Below are positions 1 to 7,952 of a stretch of 35,745 nucleotides of DNA, one piece after another (position 1 is the first letter of the stretch; each line of letters opens with the position of its first letter). Below the pieces are notes generated by a model, which had not been told where the DNA came from, made no database searches, and saw only the letters and a list, made by a program, of their open reading frames with translations. This DNA is from Bacteroidota bacterium. Its GTDB lineage: Bacteria; Bacteroidota; Bacteroidia; Bacteroidales; Bacteroidaceae. A program made the position numbers and the translations under genes. The stretch is from assembly GCA_023458215.1 (NCBI GenBank), contig JAEXAJ010000124.1, positions 1 to 35,745 on the forward strand, given 5' to 3'.

Positions 1-809
1 GTATAGTGCAGTGTGTCTTCTTTCCCTTCGGCCATGAGGCGTTGCAGGCTATCCTGTACTAATGCTTTGCGTCGGGGGAGGTCACGGAGTTCCATTTCTT
101 CTTGTAGTTTGATAATCCTGTCGGATACTTCGTTTGCATCGAGCTTTTCCCATTTATTGAGATAAGGTTGAACTTTCTGTGGGGTTATTTCCAGTGTGTC
201 GCGCAAGCAGATTTGCACGATTTTCCGTTGCATATAAATATTTGACGGCATAGTGACATACCTTATTAGCAAGCGGAATTTCTCTGCTTCGTCCAACCGG
301 GCGCCTTTGGTCAGAATGTAATCCAACATGTCTGCATCAATTACATTGTCTAATTTCCATACGGTATTGAAAGTCTTTTGTCGTTCTTCTTCCCAAAGCG
401 CACCGTTACGACGCAGGAAGTCGATGGTTCTCTTTTGCTTTCCTATGATGGCATAGTCCAGGGCGGTATAAAGATGCTCCGAGACATCGCCCGCCCTGTG
501 TCGTTTGTCTATATCGGCTCCCGCTTTTATGAGGTAGTTCAGGCATACGGTGTCTCCTTCAAGTGCTTTCTGCATCAGCAGGGTGCGTCCCCGCTGGTCG
601 ATTGCATCCACCGGGATGCCTTCTTTCAACATTCGGTATATGGAGAGCGTATCACCTTTTTTTAGTTGGGTGTACTTCTTCGGAAGAGATGGCTCATCAG
701 TATTTTTGTATCTGAGCTGTGCAGACGTTGTTTGCAGGGTTAATGTCCAAAAAAGCAGGAGAAGGAATATGCTTGGGCAGATAGTATTTGTCGCTTTATA
801 TCTATTCAT
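1..809 (-). CDS. Exported ankyrin-repeat protein, 3' end outside window
   Basis: An open frame starts at an ATG (809-807) and runs uninterrupted off the left edge, giving 269 visible residues. The N-terminus is a signal peptide: a hydrophobic core (residues 13-25) followed by TTSAQ, with likely cleavage after TSA, so the protein should be periplasmic or secreted. Residues about 60-135 carry ankyrin-like helix pairs, with GRTLLMQKALEGD followed by LIKAGADID, then TALDYAI followed by LRRNGA. The rest is charged and helical (RDLPRRKALVQDSLQRL near the edge). Ankyrin repeats bind proteins, and nothing here names the partner. A TACCTTTG box sits about 33 bp upstream. The family call is firm, the role is unknown, and the total length cannot be seen. 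Confidence 0.8.
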   Translation of the reverse strand, partial: MNRYKATNTICPSIFLLLLFWTLTLQTTSAQLRYKNTDEPSLPKKYTQLKKGDTLSIYRMLKEGIPVDAIDQRGRTLLMQKALEGDTVCLNYLIKAGADIDKRHRAGDVSEHLYTALDYAIIGKQKRTIDFLRRNGALWEEERQKTFNTVWKLDNVIDADMLDYILTKGARLDEAEKFRLLIRYVTMPSNIYMQRKIVQICLRDTLEITPQKVQPYLNKWEKLDANEVSDRIIKLQEEMELRDLPRRKALVQDSLQRLMAEGKEDTLHY

Positions 810-841
810 AGGGTAGCTGTACCGTTTTAATATCGGGAGTA

Positions 842-849
842 CAAAGGTA
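842..849 (-). promoter_or_regulatory. Bacteroides -7 box for the ankyrin gene
   Basis: The minus strand reads TACCTTTG, matching the Bacteroides -7 consensus TAnnTTTG, 33 bp before the ATG at 809. No clear -33 TTTG was found. Confidence 0.5.
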
Positions 850-915
850 TCAAAATATAGGGATATTCCTATCCACGAATAGAGAAAACTACTGTGGAGT
901 AGGGTTTCATCATGT

Positions 916-923
916 TACATTTG
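916..923 (+). promoter_or_regulatory. Bacteroides -7 box for the BamE-like lipoprotein
   Basis: TACATTTG fits TAnnTTTG and lies 30 bp before the ATG at 954. The -33 element is not convincing. Confidence 0.5.
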
Positions 924-953
924 TGTCATTGATTAACACTAAAACATGCTATT

Positions 954-1403
954 ATGGATAAGTTATCAGTCTTTTTATTACTGCTTTTGGCAATCTTGTT
1001 ATCGAGTTGTGGCTTCTACAACAGCTACGGATTCAACTACAAACAATTGAGTAGTATTGAACCGGGGATGACTCTTGGGGAAGTGACCACAGTTTTAGGA
1101 GATCCGTCTTTTCGTGATTTTAACAATGAGGGAGAAACCTTGACCTTTCGGGCATTGACTGCTCCCGGATGGTCTGTTGTTAAAGTAAAGTTTCAAAAAG
1201 GAAAAGTAACGGAGATGGAGAGCTATTTGGAGAAACCCTGTCCTGCACCATCTTCAAATACAGTAAACTCTGTGAATGAGAAAAAAGGTTCTTCCGGTAA
1301 GGATAGTGGTACCCAAGTGATAGTTACTTCGGATGGCAAGCACTATATTAAAACGGGTTCTGTAGTCATTACTCCTGAGGGGAAACATATAATAATACCT
1401 TGA
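954..1403 (+). CDS. Small lipoprotein with BamE/SmpA-like domain
   Basis: The protein has 149 residues. A hydrophobic leader ends in the lipobox LLSSC, so Cys19 is the likely lipidated residue. Residues about 36-85 (LSSIEPGMTLGEVTTVLGDP, then a strand-rich segment ending VKVKFQKGKVTEME) match the BamE/SmpA fold, where 'G-M-T-xx-E-V-xx-x-L-G-x-P' is the hallmark. The tail (about 95-149) is low-complexity, then short strands rich in Val and Ile. BamE itself is an outer-membrane assembly factor. Many Bacteroides proteins with this small domain are not BamE, so only the fold is claimed. The gene stands alone with its own -7 box and ends at a strong terminator. Confidence 0.75.
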   Translation: MDKLSVFLLLLLAILLSSCGFYNSYGFNYKQLSSIEPGMTLGEVTTVLGDPSFRDFNNEGETLTFRALTAPGWSVVKVKFQKGKVTEMESYLEKPCPAPSSNTVNSVNEKKGSSGKDSGTQVIVTSDGKHYIKTGSVVITPEGKHIIIP

Positions 1404-1406
1404 CTG

Positions 1407-1447
1407 AATAGGGCTACACTATTTAGTCCAAAAGGTGTAGCCCTATT
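1407..1447. terminator. Bidirectional intrinsic terminator
   Basis: A perfect 13-bp stem (1407-1419 with 1435-1447) surrounds a 15-nt loop. The stem reads AATAGGGCTACAC on the left. It is A/T-rich at its base, so it can serve both converging genes (954-1403 plus and 1472-4099 minus). Its sequence closely resembles the hairpin at 6647-6683. Confidence 0.8.
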
Positions 1448-1471
1448 TTATCTGATATTTACAGCCTCATC

Positions 1472-4099
1472 TTAGAAGTATATCTTGTAACTGATATTCG
1501 GAATCAGCCCCATCCCGTCTTCTTGTTTTATCTTTCCGTTGCGCTCGTCATACTCATAGAAGTGCATACCTGTGCGCATGCCTATGTTGAGTATCTTTAC
1601 AGAGAATTCGTGTGAAACCTTCTTCTTGTTTATCCGGTAACTCAAGGATATATCCCCATTTACTGCCGGGCTGAACCTTTTGCTGAATGCCTGCGTCTCA
1701 TCGAAAATAATCTCATGTTTTTCCATACTTTCCACTTCATTTACGGGAGTATATCGGCTTCCTCCCTGAAGGAAGACACGCCCGTTGAGGCCGAGTACAT
1801 TCTGCCTGCGCTTTCCTACTATCCATTCTTTGCCGGCTAGCAGGTTCAGCATGTAGCCTTTATCCATACGGGTATTGCGCCAGATGCCGTCGCCGCCTTT
1901 GTATTTTGATTTGAATACCGAGCCGGTCAGCATATAGTAAAAGCCATTCCGTATATACTGTTCCAGGGTGATGTCTACGCCGTAGTTGCGTCCCAGTCCT
2001 TTGTTTACCAAGAGCCGATCGAGGTAGAAATCTTCGTGATTGACGATGGAGAAGGAAGAGTTCATTTCAACGGGAAGGTGGAAGAGGTACTGATAGTAAG
2101 GTTCTACTTTCAGATGGAGGTAGGGGTTGATATTCCAGTCGTATGTCAATCCGAAGTGGTGGGCCTTGGAGAAATCGAGGTATTTGTTGGATATGGTTTT
2201 ACCATTGATTTCCTTCTCGATGAAATAGTAATCCAGCTTTTCACGGCGGCTATGCAGTCCGTAGGCTATTGCAAAAGCATGTTTGTTGTTCGGTTTCCAT
2301 TTTAGGGCGGCGCGGGGTTCAACAGACCAGTTCTTGTTGAGAGTGAAGTATTGGGCGTTGATTCCCACGCTAGTACTCCAATAGTTGTTTAAGTTGATAA
2401 CGGAATTGCTGTAGGCTGAAAGCAGGGCACTTTCTCCACTACCTTTTGATATTTGCTCCATGGGGAGGTCAAGGCCGACATAAGGGCTGACTTTATAATC
2501 GAGGTCATACTTCAGTCCGGTAAGGGTGATGCCGGTCCGGTTGGTGTGTCGGGTGCCGAACTTCTTGTTCAGATAAGAATTGAATACCACGTCCCACTTT
2601 GAGTTCTGAATATCTCCTACATGGATGAGGTCATTATCGGCTTGGGTCAACTGGTCTACCAGCATGTGATCTTTGGTGTAAGTGGCGGCTATCGAAGAAC
2701 GGAGGTAAGCAGTCTCATTAATGGCATATTGATGCGTTAATCCGCCTGCCAACTTGTTCAGTTTGTTGCTGCCGGCTTGTCTGCTTCCCAGGTCTTTCCA
2801 TTCGCTCCGTTCCTCAAAATCATCCTTGTTGCGGTCAATCAGTCCTAATCCCCAAACGGAGAAAGTGCCTGCCCGCTTTGTAGGGAAATTCAGCTTGAAA
2901 GAAAGATCCTGGTATTTCAGATTGATATCATTGCCCGTTGCCAGCGAAGTGGTGGAAAATCGGTAGTTGAAGATATAGGAACTGCCTTGCTTCTTGCTGA
3001 TAGGCCCTTCGGAAGCGAGGTCGATACCCAAAAGCCCCAGTTGGAAGGTATGCTCGTATTTCTGATTATTGCCGTTGCGCAGGTGCATGTCGAATATGCC
3101 GGACAAGGCATTGTTGTACTCTGCCGGGAAAGCGCCATTGTAGAAATCGGAATTACCCATGACTTGCGTGCTCAGTGCAGACAGGAAACCACCGCCCAAT
3201 CCCGATAAATCGGCAAAGTGAGTAGGATTGGGAATCTCGACTCCTTCCAGCCTCCATTGGGTAAACTGGGGAGCATTTCCACGGATGGCTACAGCATTGG
3301 TTCCTACATCTCCCGCTACACCGGCAAAGGCGGAACTCAGCCGGGCAGGGTCGTCGAAGCCATTGGCAAAACGTCCGGCCTCTTCCATACTTATCATGCG
3401 TCCACCGGTCAGGGCCATGGCGTTCAGGGGCTTGTCTTTGCGCACTTCCGGTTGTACGACGATCTCATTCAGGCTTTGTATATTCTCATCCAATGGTATC
3501 TCCAAATAGATTTCTTTGGAGGAAGTCACCGGTATGCCATTGACGAGGTTTGTATGATAACCTACATAAGAAGTCTGTATGTTGTATCTTCCTATGGGGA
3601 CATTGTTGATCCGAAATCGTCCCAAGCTATCGGTCACTGTACCTGCGGAACCTCCTTGCTGTATGATGACCGTTGCAAATTCGATGGGGCTTTTTGTTTG
3701 GGAGTCTATGACAATGCCTCTTATGGTTTGAGTTAGTTCTTGTGTGGTTTCCCGGGTTGCTTTCTGTTTTCCCTCGGGCAGGGAGATGATGATGTGGTAG
3801 CCTTTTATTCGGTAGATGTATCCGGTACCTTTCAGGATTCTTGTGATGGTCTGATCGATGCTTGCTTCGTTCAAGTCCAATGATATCTTCTTGTCGATGT
3901 TCAGATTGGATTGTTGGTAGGCAACGCTATATCCGGTTTGCTGCTCTATTTGCAGGAAGGCTTCTTTTAAAGAGATATTTTTATTGAGTATGGTTATTCG
4001 TTTCTCAATGTTTTGTGCCGGGAGGCTACATGTGAGAAAAGCAAAAAATAGAAAAAGGGCAGTTTTACATCCCTTTCGGTTAGTGGTTATTCGGTTCAT
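1472..4099 (-). CDS. TonB-dependent receptor with STN and carboxypeptidase-like domains
   Basis: This 875-residue outer-membrane transporter begins with a signal peptide ending LPAQ near residue 29. An STN signalling domain follows (about 40-110, ITILNKNISLKEAF), then a carboxypeptidase-regulatory-like beta domain (about 127-205, IRGIVIDSQTKSPIEFATV), a TonB plug (about 215-340, AIRGNAPQFTQWRLEGVE), and a long beta-barrel ending in the aromatic residue F (SYKIYF). In this family the STN domain contacts the FecR anti-sigma factor, which is encoded just upstream, so ligand uptake is probably coupled to transcription. No SusD partner follows, so this is not a standard Sus glycan pair. The ligand is unknown; iron chelate or another small ligand is possible. 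Confidence 0.9.
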   Translation of the reverse strand: MNRITTNRKGCKTALFLFFAFLTCSLPAQNIEKRITILNKNISLKEAFLQIEQQTGYSVAYQQSNLNIDKKISLDLNEASIDQTITRILKGTGYIYRIKGYHIIISLPEGKQKATRETTQELTQTIRGIVIDSQTKSPIEFATVIIQQGGSAGTVTDSLGRFRINNVPIGRYNIQTSYVGYHTNLVNGIPVTSSKEIYLEIPLDENIQSLNEIVVQPEVRKDKPLNAMALTGGRMISMEEAGRFANGFDDPARLSSAFAGVAGDVGTNAVAIRGNAPQFTQWRLEGVEIPNPTHFADLSGLGGGFLSALSTQVMGNSDFYNGAFPAEYNNALSGIFDMHLRNGNNQKYEHTFQLGLLGIDLASEGPISKKQGSSYIFNYRFSTTSLATGNDINLKYQDLSFKLNFPTKRAGTFSVWGLGLIDRNKDDFEERSEWKDLGSRQAGSNKLNKLAGGLTHQYAINETAYLRSSIAATYTKDHMLVDQLTQADNDLIHVGDIQNSKWDVVFNSYLNKKFGTRHTNRTGITLTGLKYDLDYKVSPYVGLDLPMEQISKGSGESALLSAYSNSVINLNNYWSTSVGINAQYFTLNKNWSVEPRAALKWKPNNKHAFAIAYGLHSRREKLDYYFIEKEINGKTISNKYLDFSKAHHFGLTYDWNINPYLHLKVEPYYQYLFHLPVEMNSSFSIVNHEDFYLDRLLVNKGLGRNYGVDITLEQYIRNGFYYMLTGSVFKSKYKGGDGIWRNTRMDKGYMLNLLAGKEWIVGKRRQNVLGLNGRVFLQGGSRYTPVNEVESMEKHEIIFDETQAFSKRFSPAVNGDISLSYRINKKKVSHEFSVKILNIGMRTGMHFYEYDERNGKIKQEDGMGLIPNISYKIYF

Positions 4100-4162
4100 T
4101 ATTGTACATTTGTATGTTAATACTTCATTTTACTTCACGGTTTAATGTCGGTTAATGTTTCA

Positions 4163-4200
4163 AGAACCGGGTAGAGGGTCTCAAGCTGCTGCCCGGTTCT
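4163..4200. other. Stem-loop between fecR-like and receptor genes
   Basis: A 9-bp perfect stem (AGAACCGGG at 4163-4171 with its complement at 4192-4200) surrounds a 20-nt loop. It lies between the anti-sigma stop codon and the receptor start. The T-run follows it on the plus strand, not the direction of these genes, so it may attenuate or process the minus transcript rather than terminate it cleanly. Confidence 0.5.
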
Positions 4201-4225
4201 CTTTTTTCTTCATGGGCGTTGGTAA

Positions 4226-5197
4226 TTAGGGGGTGATGGTTAATTCGATGTTTGTTCCGTTCTTCTTGTAATCGAAACCGATGATATCGCCCAAGACACT
4301 CAGGACTTGTTCAAGATCATCATTCTTTAGAAATCGGACGGTATATCGCGCTTTCCCGGCAAGGGAAGTACGGTTGCTGATAGCTATGTTATAGCGCCTT
4401 TCCAAAGTCTGCTGTATCTCAGCGAGTGAAGCATTGGTGAAGATCAGTTTACCCGTAACCCAACTGTCGGTATCGGCGGCTGGGATTTCTGCAATGTTGA
4501 TGTGCGATGTCTTTTTGTTGTAGGTCAGCTGTTCGTTCGGGCTGAGTATCTCGGGGCTTTGGGAGGGAACGGTTACTTCCACTTTTCCACTGGTTAGGGT
4601 AGTGATGATCCTTTCATCGTCAGGATAGGCCTTCACATTGAAGCGGGTTCCCAAAACAGTGACCGACATTTGGGAGGCTTTTACGATAAATGGTTTGCCC
4701 GAATCTTTTTTCACGCTAAAGTAAGCTTCACCATCCAAATAGACAAGGCGCTCTTTCCCTGCAAATGTTCCGGGATATTTGAAGGTAGTACCTGCATTCA
4801 ACCATATCTCCGAACTATCTGGTAATACAAGGTGTTTCCTCTCGCCGTAGGCAACGGAGACTTCGATCAATCGGTTTGTTGTAGAGGTGTAGTAGAGATA
4901 TCCTCCTGTCAGAATGAATAATGGTATGAGAATCGCTGCCACGCGGGATATTTTCTTGTAGAAGGCGAACTGCCCTGTGTCAGAATAGTTTATTCTACGG
5001 TTAACTCGTGCCAAGGCTTCACGGCTTTCTGTTCCGGTTCTTTGTTCCAAAGTATTCCAGTAGTCCAGCGATGCCTGCTCTTTTTCTTTGATATCTTTAT
5101 CTTTAATAATCCACTTCTGTACCTTCTCCTCAGTCTCAGAAGAAAAACGGTCAGATAGATATTTCCTAATGATTCTATATATTATAGTACACTCCAT
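4226..5197 (-). CDS. FecR-family anti-sigma factor
   Basis: The protein has 323 residues. The cytoplasmic N-terminus (1-80) is the sigma-binding helical part. One membrane segment (about 86-104, AAILIPLFILTGGYLYY) is followed by the periplasmic FecR domain (about 112-205; VLPDSSEIWLNAGTTFKYP and GEAYFSVKKDSGKPFIV are diagnostic) and a C-terminal DUF4974/STN-like domain (about 245-320, LIFTNASLAEIQQTLERRY). It should hold the ECF sigma factor (5984-6535) until the receptor (1472-4099) signals through its STN domain. It is unusual in being separated from the sigma gene by an NlpE-like gene and a repeat hairpin. Confidence 0.92.
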   Translation of the reverse strand: MECTIIYRIIRKYLSDRFSSETEEKVQKWIIKDKDIKEKEQASLDYWNTLEQRTGTESREALARVNRRINYSDTGQFAFYKKISRVAAILIPLFILTGGYLYYTSTTNRLIEVSVAYGERKHLVLPDSSEIWLNAGTTFKYPGTFAGKERLVYLDGEAYFSVKKDSGKPFIVKASQMSVTVLGTRFNVKAYPDDERIITTLTSGKVEVTVPSQSPEILSPNEQLTYNKKTSHINIAEIPAADTDSWVTGKLIFTNASLAEIQQTLERRYNIAISNRTSLAGKARYTVRFLKNDDLEQVLSVLGDIIGFDYKKNGTNIELTITP

Positions 5198-5313
5198 TTG
5201 AATGGTTTTTATAATATATACAACTAAGGTTTCAAAAACTCAGTGAGAAAACTGATATTTTTTAATAGGACAGGTTACAGATACAGACTTTCTTCTGTTC
5301 TATTCCTCTTTTT

Positions 5314-5414
5314 CTCCCTACCTGCTCCCTACTTTCTCCCTGTCTATAGCGAGGGAAAACACAGGGAGTTGGTAGGGAGCAGGTAGGGAGCGGGTAGGGA
5401 GGAGATAGGGTGCA
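5314..5414. repeat. GTAGGGAG inverted and tandem repeat
   Basis: The left arm 5314-5343 is complementary to 5361-5390 in 27 of 30 positions, with a 17-nt loop. The right side continues as four 11-bp tandem units of the type GGTAGGGAGCA (5371-5381, 5382-5392, 5393-5403, 5404-5414, the last one degenerate). It fills most of the gap between the NlpE-like and FecR genes and is G-rich on the plus strand and C-rich on the minus strand. It would form a strong hairpin in RNA. Confidence 0.85.
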
Positions 5415-5478
5415 GATAAAATTGTTCTATTTGTCTTATTTCCTTTTTCTTATTTATTCTTGTACTGCTATTTCTTTT

Positions 5479-5907
5479 TTACTGTTTCTTTAGTACAAAC
5501 CAAGATGCAAGTTCGCCGGTCACTTCTTTTTTGTCTCCGTCAAGATGTGTCAGGGTGTTTTCGCCTATCTTATAATATTGTGGTTGACCGTCTGTTGTCA
5601 GTGTCAGCATATTCCCTTCAATGGTGTATGTACCGCTTTCGGTGAAAGTGGCATCTTTACGGTCTATGTAGTCCGAAATGAGAGTGAAAGTCTTATCATT
5701 GTTGACGGTTAGGGTTATTTTTATCCCCGGACAGTCGGCGGCAGGAAAGGTTCCCGTATAAGTGCCGGCAATATCCAATGAGTTTTCGGCTGTATGCATA
5801 TCTGCTACTTGGGTAGAATCGGCATTCGTTGACTGATTGGATTTAGAATTGTTGCCACAGGCAACCATAATTAGGCATGAACATGCCAGGATAAAGATCT
5901 TTTTCAT
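5479..5907 (-). CDS. NlpE-like (copper-homeostasis type) lipoprotein
   Basis: The protein has 142 residues with a lipoprotein signal ending LIMVACG (lipidated Cys17). After a Ser/Asn-rich linker, residues about 47-140 form the NlpE N-terminal beta-barrel fold (IAGTYTGTFPAADCPGIKIT, then GTYTIEGNMLTLTTDG). In E. coli NlpE this loop carries a CxxC motif (PCADC). Here the first Cys is replaced (PAADC), so a CxxC metal or redox site is not available from this motif. The gene has its own TAGCTTTG box and lies between the sigma and anti-sigma genes. It may be a member of the same regulon or simply an inserted stress lipoprotein. The fold is likely and the role uncertain. Confidence 0.75.
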   Translation of the reverse strand: MKKIFILACSCLIMVACGNNSKSNQSTNADSTQVADMHTAENSLDIAGTYTGTFPAADCPGIKITLTVNNDKTFTLISDYIDRKDATFTESGTYTIEGNMLTLTTDGQPQYYKIGENTLTHLDGDKKEVTGELASWFVLKKQ

Positions 5908-5931
5908 GATTCATCGTTTTAGTTTAGGCTG

Positions 5932-5939
5932 CAAAGCTA
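5932..5939 (-). promoter_or_regulatory. -7 box for the NlpE-like gene
   Basis: The minus strand reads TAGCTTTG, 25 bp before the ATG at 5907, and fits TAnnTTTG. It suggests the lipoprotein can be transcribed independently of the upstream sigma gene. Confidence 0.55.
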
Positions 5940-5983
5940 AGCTTTTGTTATGAACATTGGTAGCAAACAAAGTATAATTTATC

Positions 5984-6535
5984 CTACAGCAATGACCATA
6001 ACAGGCACGAGATCGCTTTCCGAATTTTTTTCAAAGCAAGGCTTAGTTGGCTCTCTACATTTCGTTTCGTGGTATTCAGCCTGGTAGCAATTTCTTCATT
6101 ACTTAGTCCTTCGTTGCGGCTCAGCTTATAGATTTCTTTCCGTTGTTGCGGCATCTTTTCAACGGCATCGTCTATCAGTATGCCAAGTTCGCGTGCTATC
6201 AGTTCTTCTTCCGAGGTCGGACTACATACTTGACCGGGAGTACTGTTCAAATAGGTATCCTCCACGTACTTATGTTTCAGATAGTTGATAGCAGCGTTTC
6301 TGGCAATGGTGTGTAGATATGAATCAAACGATTTGGAAGTGTTTATAGAACGATGATTGATCCAAAGATTAACAAAGAGTTCTTCCGCCAGTTCTTCGGC
6401 ATCGGCTTCGGACTTGATGTAACTGTAGATAAATGTCTTGACTTTAGCGTAATAAGCAACGAAGACGGTTTCGAAAGCAGCATGATTTCCATGTTGCAAG
6501 GTTTCGAGTGTGATTGTGTCCACATTACTGTTCAT
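5984..6535 (-). CDS. ECF (FecI/RpoE-type) RNA polymerase sigma factor
   Basis: The protein has 183 residues. Region 2 is visible at about 15-85 (FETVFVAYYAKVKTFIYSYIKSEADAEELAEELFVNLW), with the -10 recognition helices and SYLHTIARNAAINYLKH. Region 4 lies at about 125-175 (MPQQRKEIYKLSRNEGLSNEEIATRLN, then TKRNVESQLSLALKKIRK), the -35-binding helix-turn-helix. It is the partner of the FecR-family protein at 4226-5197 and probably drives the TonB receptor gene. The ORF begins at an ATG at 6535. No TAnnTTTG box precedes the receptor or the anti-sigma gene, which is consistent with an alternative promoter class there. Confidence 0.92.
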   Translation of the reverse strand: MNSNVDTITLETLQHGNHAAFETVFVAYYAKVKTFIYSYIKSEADAEELAEELFVNLWINHRSINTSKSFDSYLHTIARNAAINYLKHKYVEDTYLNSTPGQVCSPTSEEELIARELGILIDDAVEKMPQQRKEIYKLSRNEGLSNEEIATRLNTTKRNVESQLSLALKKIRKAISCLLWSLL

Positions 6536-6646
6536 ATCTTCCGGCTATAGAATGTTAAGATGGGGACAAAAGAAGTAATTATTTAGTTTAGAAGAGGGTT
6601 TCGTTGGGAAAGATTAAGATGTATCGTTAATTTTTGGCTAAAGAGA

Positions 6647-6683
6647 GAGGGCTACACCATTTATAGAAAAAGGTATAGCCCTC
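6647..6683 (-). terminator. Intrinsic terminator of the GNAT gene
   Basis: A 12-bp stem (6647-6658 with 6672-6683) surrounds a 13-nt loop. Its one non-Watson-Crick position becomes a G-U pair only in the minus-strand RNA, which is the direction of the gene ending at 6712. It is T-rich beyond the stem in that direction. It is a near copy of the hairpin at 1407-1447. Confidence 0.75.
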
Positions 6684-6711
6684 TTGATACTACATTACTG
6701 TATGTTGGATT

Positions 6712-7230
6712 TTACATCTTAATAAGTCCTGTAATTCCGTTTAATGCTTCCGGTGCCAACTCTTTTACCATTACGTATTCTGCCGGCAGACTTTCGTGGT
6801 TAATGCCATACAAATGAGTTAGTTTAAAGCCAAAACGTTGATAGTAATTAGGGTCTCCAATTAAGAATGCTGAATCGTAACCCATTGTTCGGGCGATGCG
6901 TAATCCTTCTTCCATTAAGGCTGATCCGGTACCAATATTACGATATTCGAGCAGTACGGAGAGTGGGGCAACGAGTAAAGTAGGATACTTGCTGCCATCG
7001 GGTTTCGTTACGTAGGTCTTCGTCAACATAATATGCCCAATGATCTTATCGTCTTGTTCCGCTACCAAGTCTAGCCGTGGGATGTAATTTTCGCCGTTAC
7101 GTAGTCCTACAGCAAAGTCTTGTTCGTCACCGTCACGATGTTCTGCCGTTTCAAAGGCCGTTTTAATCAGGTTGTAAACTGTAGTATAATCCGCTTCTGT
7201 AATTTGTCTTACTATGAAATTCTTTTTCAT
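6712..7230 (-). CDS. GNAT-family N-acetyltransferase (YhbS-like)
   Basis: The protein has 172 residues and is a single GNAT domain. The N-terminal beta strand and helix (IVRQITEADYTTVYNLIKTAF) are followed by DLVAEQDDKIIGHIMLTK, the acetyl-CoA-binding segment (about 92-110, LEYRNIGTGSALMEEGL, the usual R/Q-x-x-G-x-G/A loop in variant form) and GDPNYYQRFGFK, the strand and helix typical of YhbS-type members. The substrate is unknown; proteins of this type acetylate small amines or protein N-termini. It is a single gene with a long leader carrying two hairpins and its own terminator. Confidence 0.88.
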   Translation of the reverse strand: MKKNFIVRQITEADYTTVYNLIKTAFETAEHRDGDEQDFAVGLRNGENYIPRLDLVAEQDDKIIGHIMLTKTYVTKPDGSKYPTLLVAPLSVLLEYRNIGTGSALMEEGLRIARTMGYDSAFLIGDPNYYQRFGFKLTHLYGINHESLPAEYVMVKELAPEALNGITGLIKM

Positions 7231-7275
7231 GTTTTCTTCTTTTAAAATGATATAATAGATGGATATGAAAATATG

Positions 7276-7339
7276 GTTCGGAGCAAGGAAATGCCGAACA
7301 TTTAAGAATAGACCAGTCTGAATACGAATAATCAGACTG
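7276..7339 (-). other. Two consecutive stem-loops in the GNAT gene leader
   Basis: CAGTCTGA (7314-7321) pairs perfectly with 7332-7339 around a 10-nt loop. GTTCGG (7276-7281) pairs with 7294-7299 around a 12-nt loop. Both lie in the roughly 140-nt untranslated leader between the TATCTTTG box and the ATG at 7230. No known riboswitch class was recognised. Confidence 0.5.
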
Positions 7340-7378
7340 TATTACGCGGATATCTTATTGATTTGTAGTTTCACGGGG

Positions 7379-7386
7379 CAAAGATA
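7379..7386 (-). promoter_or_regulatory. -7 box upstream of the GNAT gene
   Basis: The minus strand reads TATCTTTG, fitting TAnnTTTG. It is the only such box found in the 197-bp gap, and it implies a leader of about 140 nt. Confidence 0.5.
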
Positions 7387-7427
7387 TGAAATTTTTAGAA
7401 GAATCAATCCTATAATTATGCTAATTC

Positions 7428-7952
7428 TTAATAGCTGATTCCTACCTTTACAGAAATGGAGTTATGATCCAACTGTTCTGCAAATTCAGTAATTAAGAGT
7501 GGATTCTCATATCTTTTCAGCCGTTCTAACTTCTGTAGCTCATACCCCAATGCAAAATAGAGTTGCATCTTCGTATGGATTTTGTACTGCATTCCTACGG
7601 ATGGATTCAGAAGAAACCCTCCATTTGTATGCTTGTCGGGAGCGAAACTATAACCAACACTGCATGCTAAATAAGGAGTGAGCTTTTTGGGTTTGGTAAT
7701 GGCGAATTTAACATCGGCAAATAAAGGTATCAATGCTTTTTCATAAAGGGAGATTCCGGATCCTATACCTGCTGAAAAGCGGTTACTTATTTCATAATGC
7801 CCCAAAACTTGCCACGTAAATGGGGTGTATGCTGGTTTGCTCATAGATATTCCTGTTCCTATACTTGTAGACAAAGTAAAGCGATTCGGTAACTGTGCGT
7901 TTGCTGATATAGCTATGATAACCATAATCAGAGTGAGTATTGTCTTTCTCAT
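7428..7952 (-). CDS. Outer-membrane beta-barrel protein
   Basis: The protein has 174 residues. A signal peptide ends ISANAQ (cleavage after residue 19). The rest is a chain of alternating-hydrophobicity strands (FTLSTSIGTGISM, HYEISNRFSAGIGSGISL, LTPYLACSVGYSF, NPSVGMQYKI, MQLYFALGYEL) ending in ISVKVGISY, with a terminal aromatic residue typical of BAM substrates. This fits a small eight-strand porin-like barrel. Its start codon overlaps the stop of the upstream lipoprotein by 4 nt (ATGA), so the two are translationally coupled and probably function together. The ligand or role is not known. Confidence 0.82.
   Translation of the reverse strand: MRKTILTLIMVIIAISANAQLPNRFTLSTSIGTGISMSKPAYTPFTWQVLGHYEISNRFSAGIGSGISLYEKALIPLFADVKFAITKPKKLTPYLACSVGYSFAPDKHTNGGFLLNPSVGMQYKIHTKMQLYFALGYELQKLERLKRYENPLLITEFAEQLDHNSISVKVGISY

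Noticed and set aside
550..816. Two plus-strand frames at 378-816
   Set aside because: The minus strand here encodes the ankyrin protein with a signal peptide and repeats, which explains the region better.
3218..3736. 172-codon plus-strand frame opposite the TonB receptor
   Set aside because: Shadow of the plug-domain coding sequence; no signal or domain.
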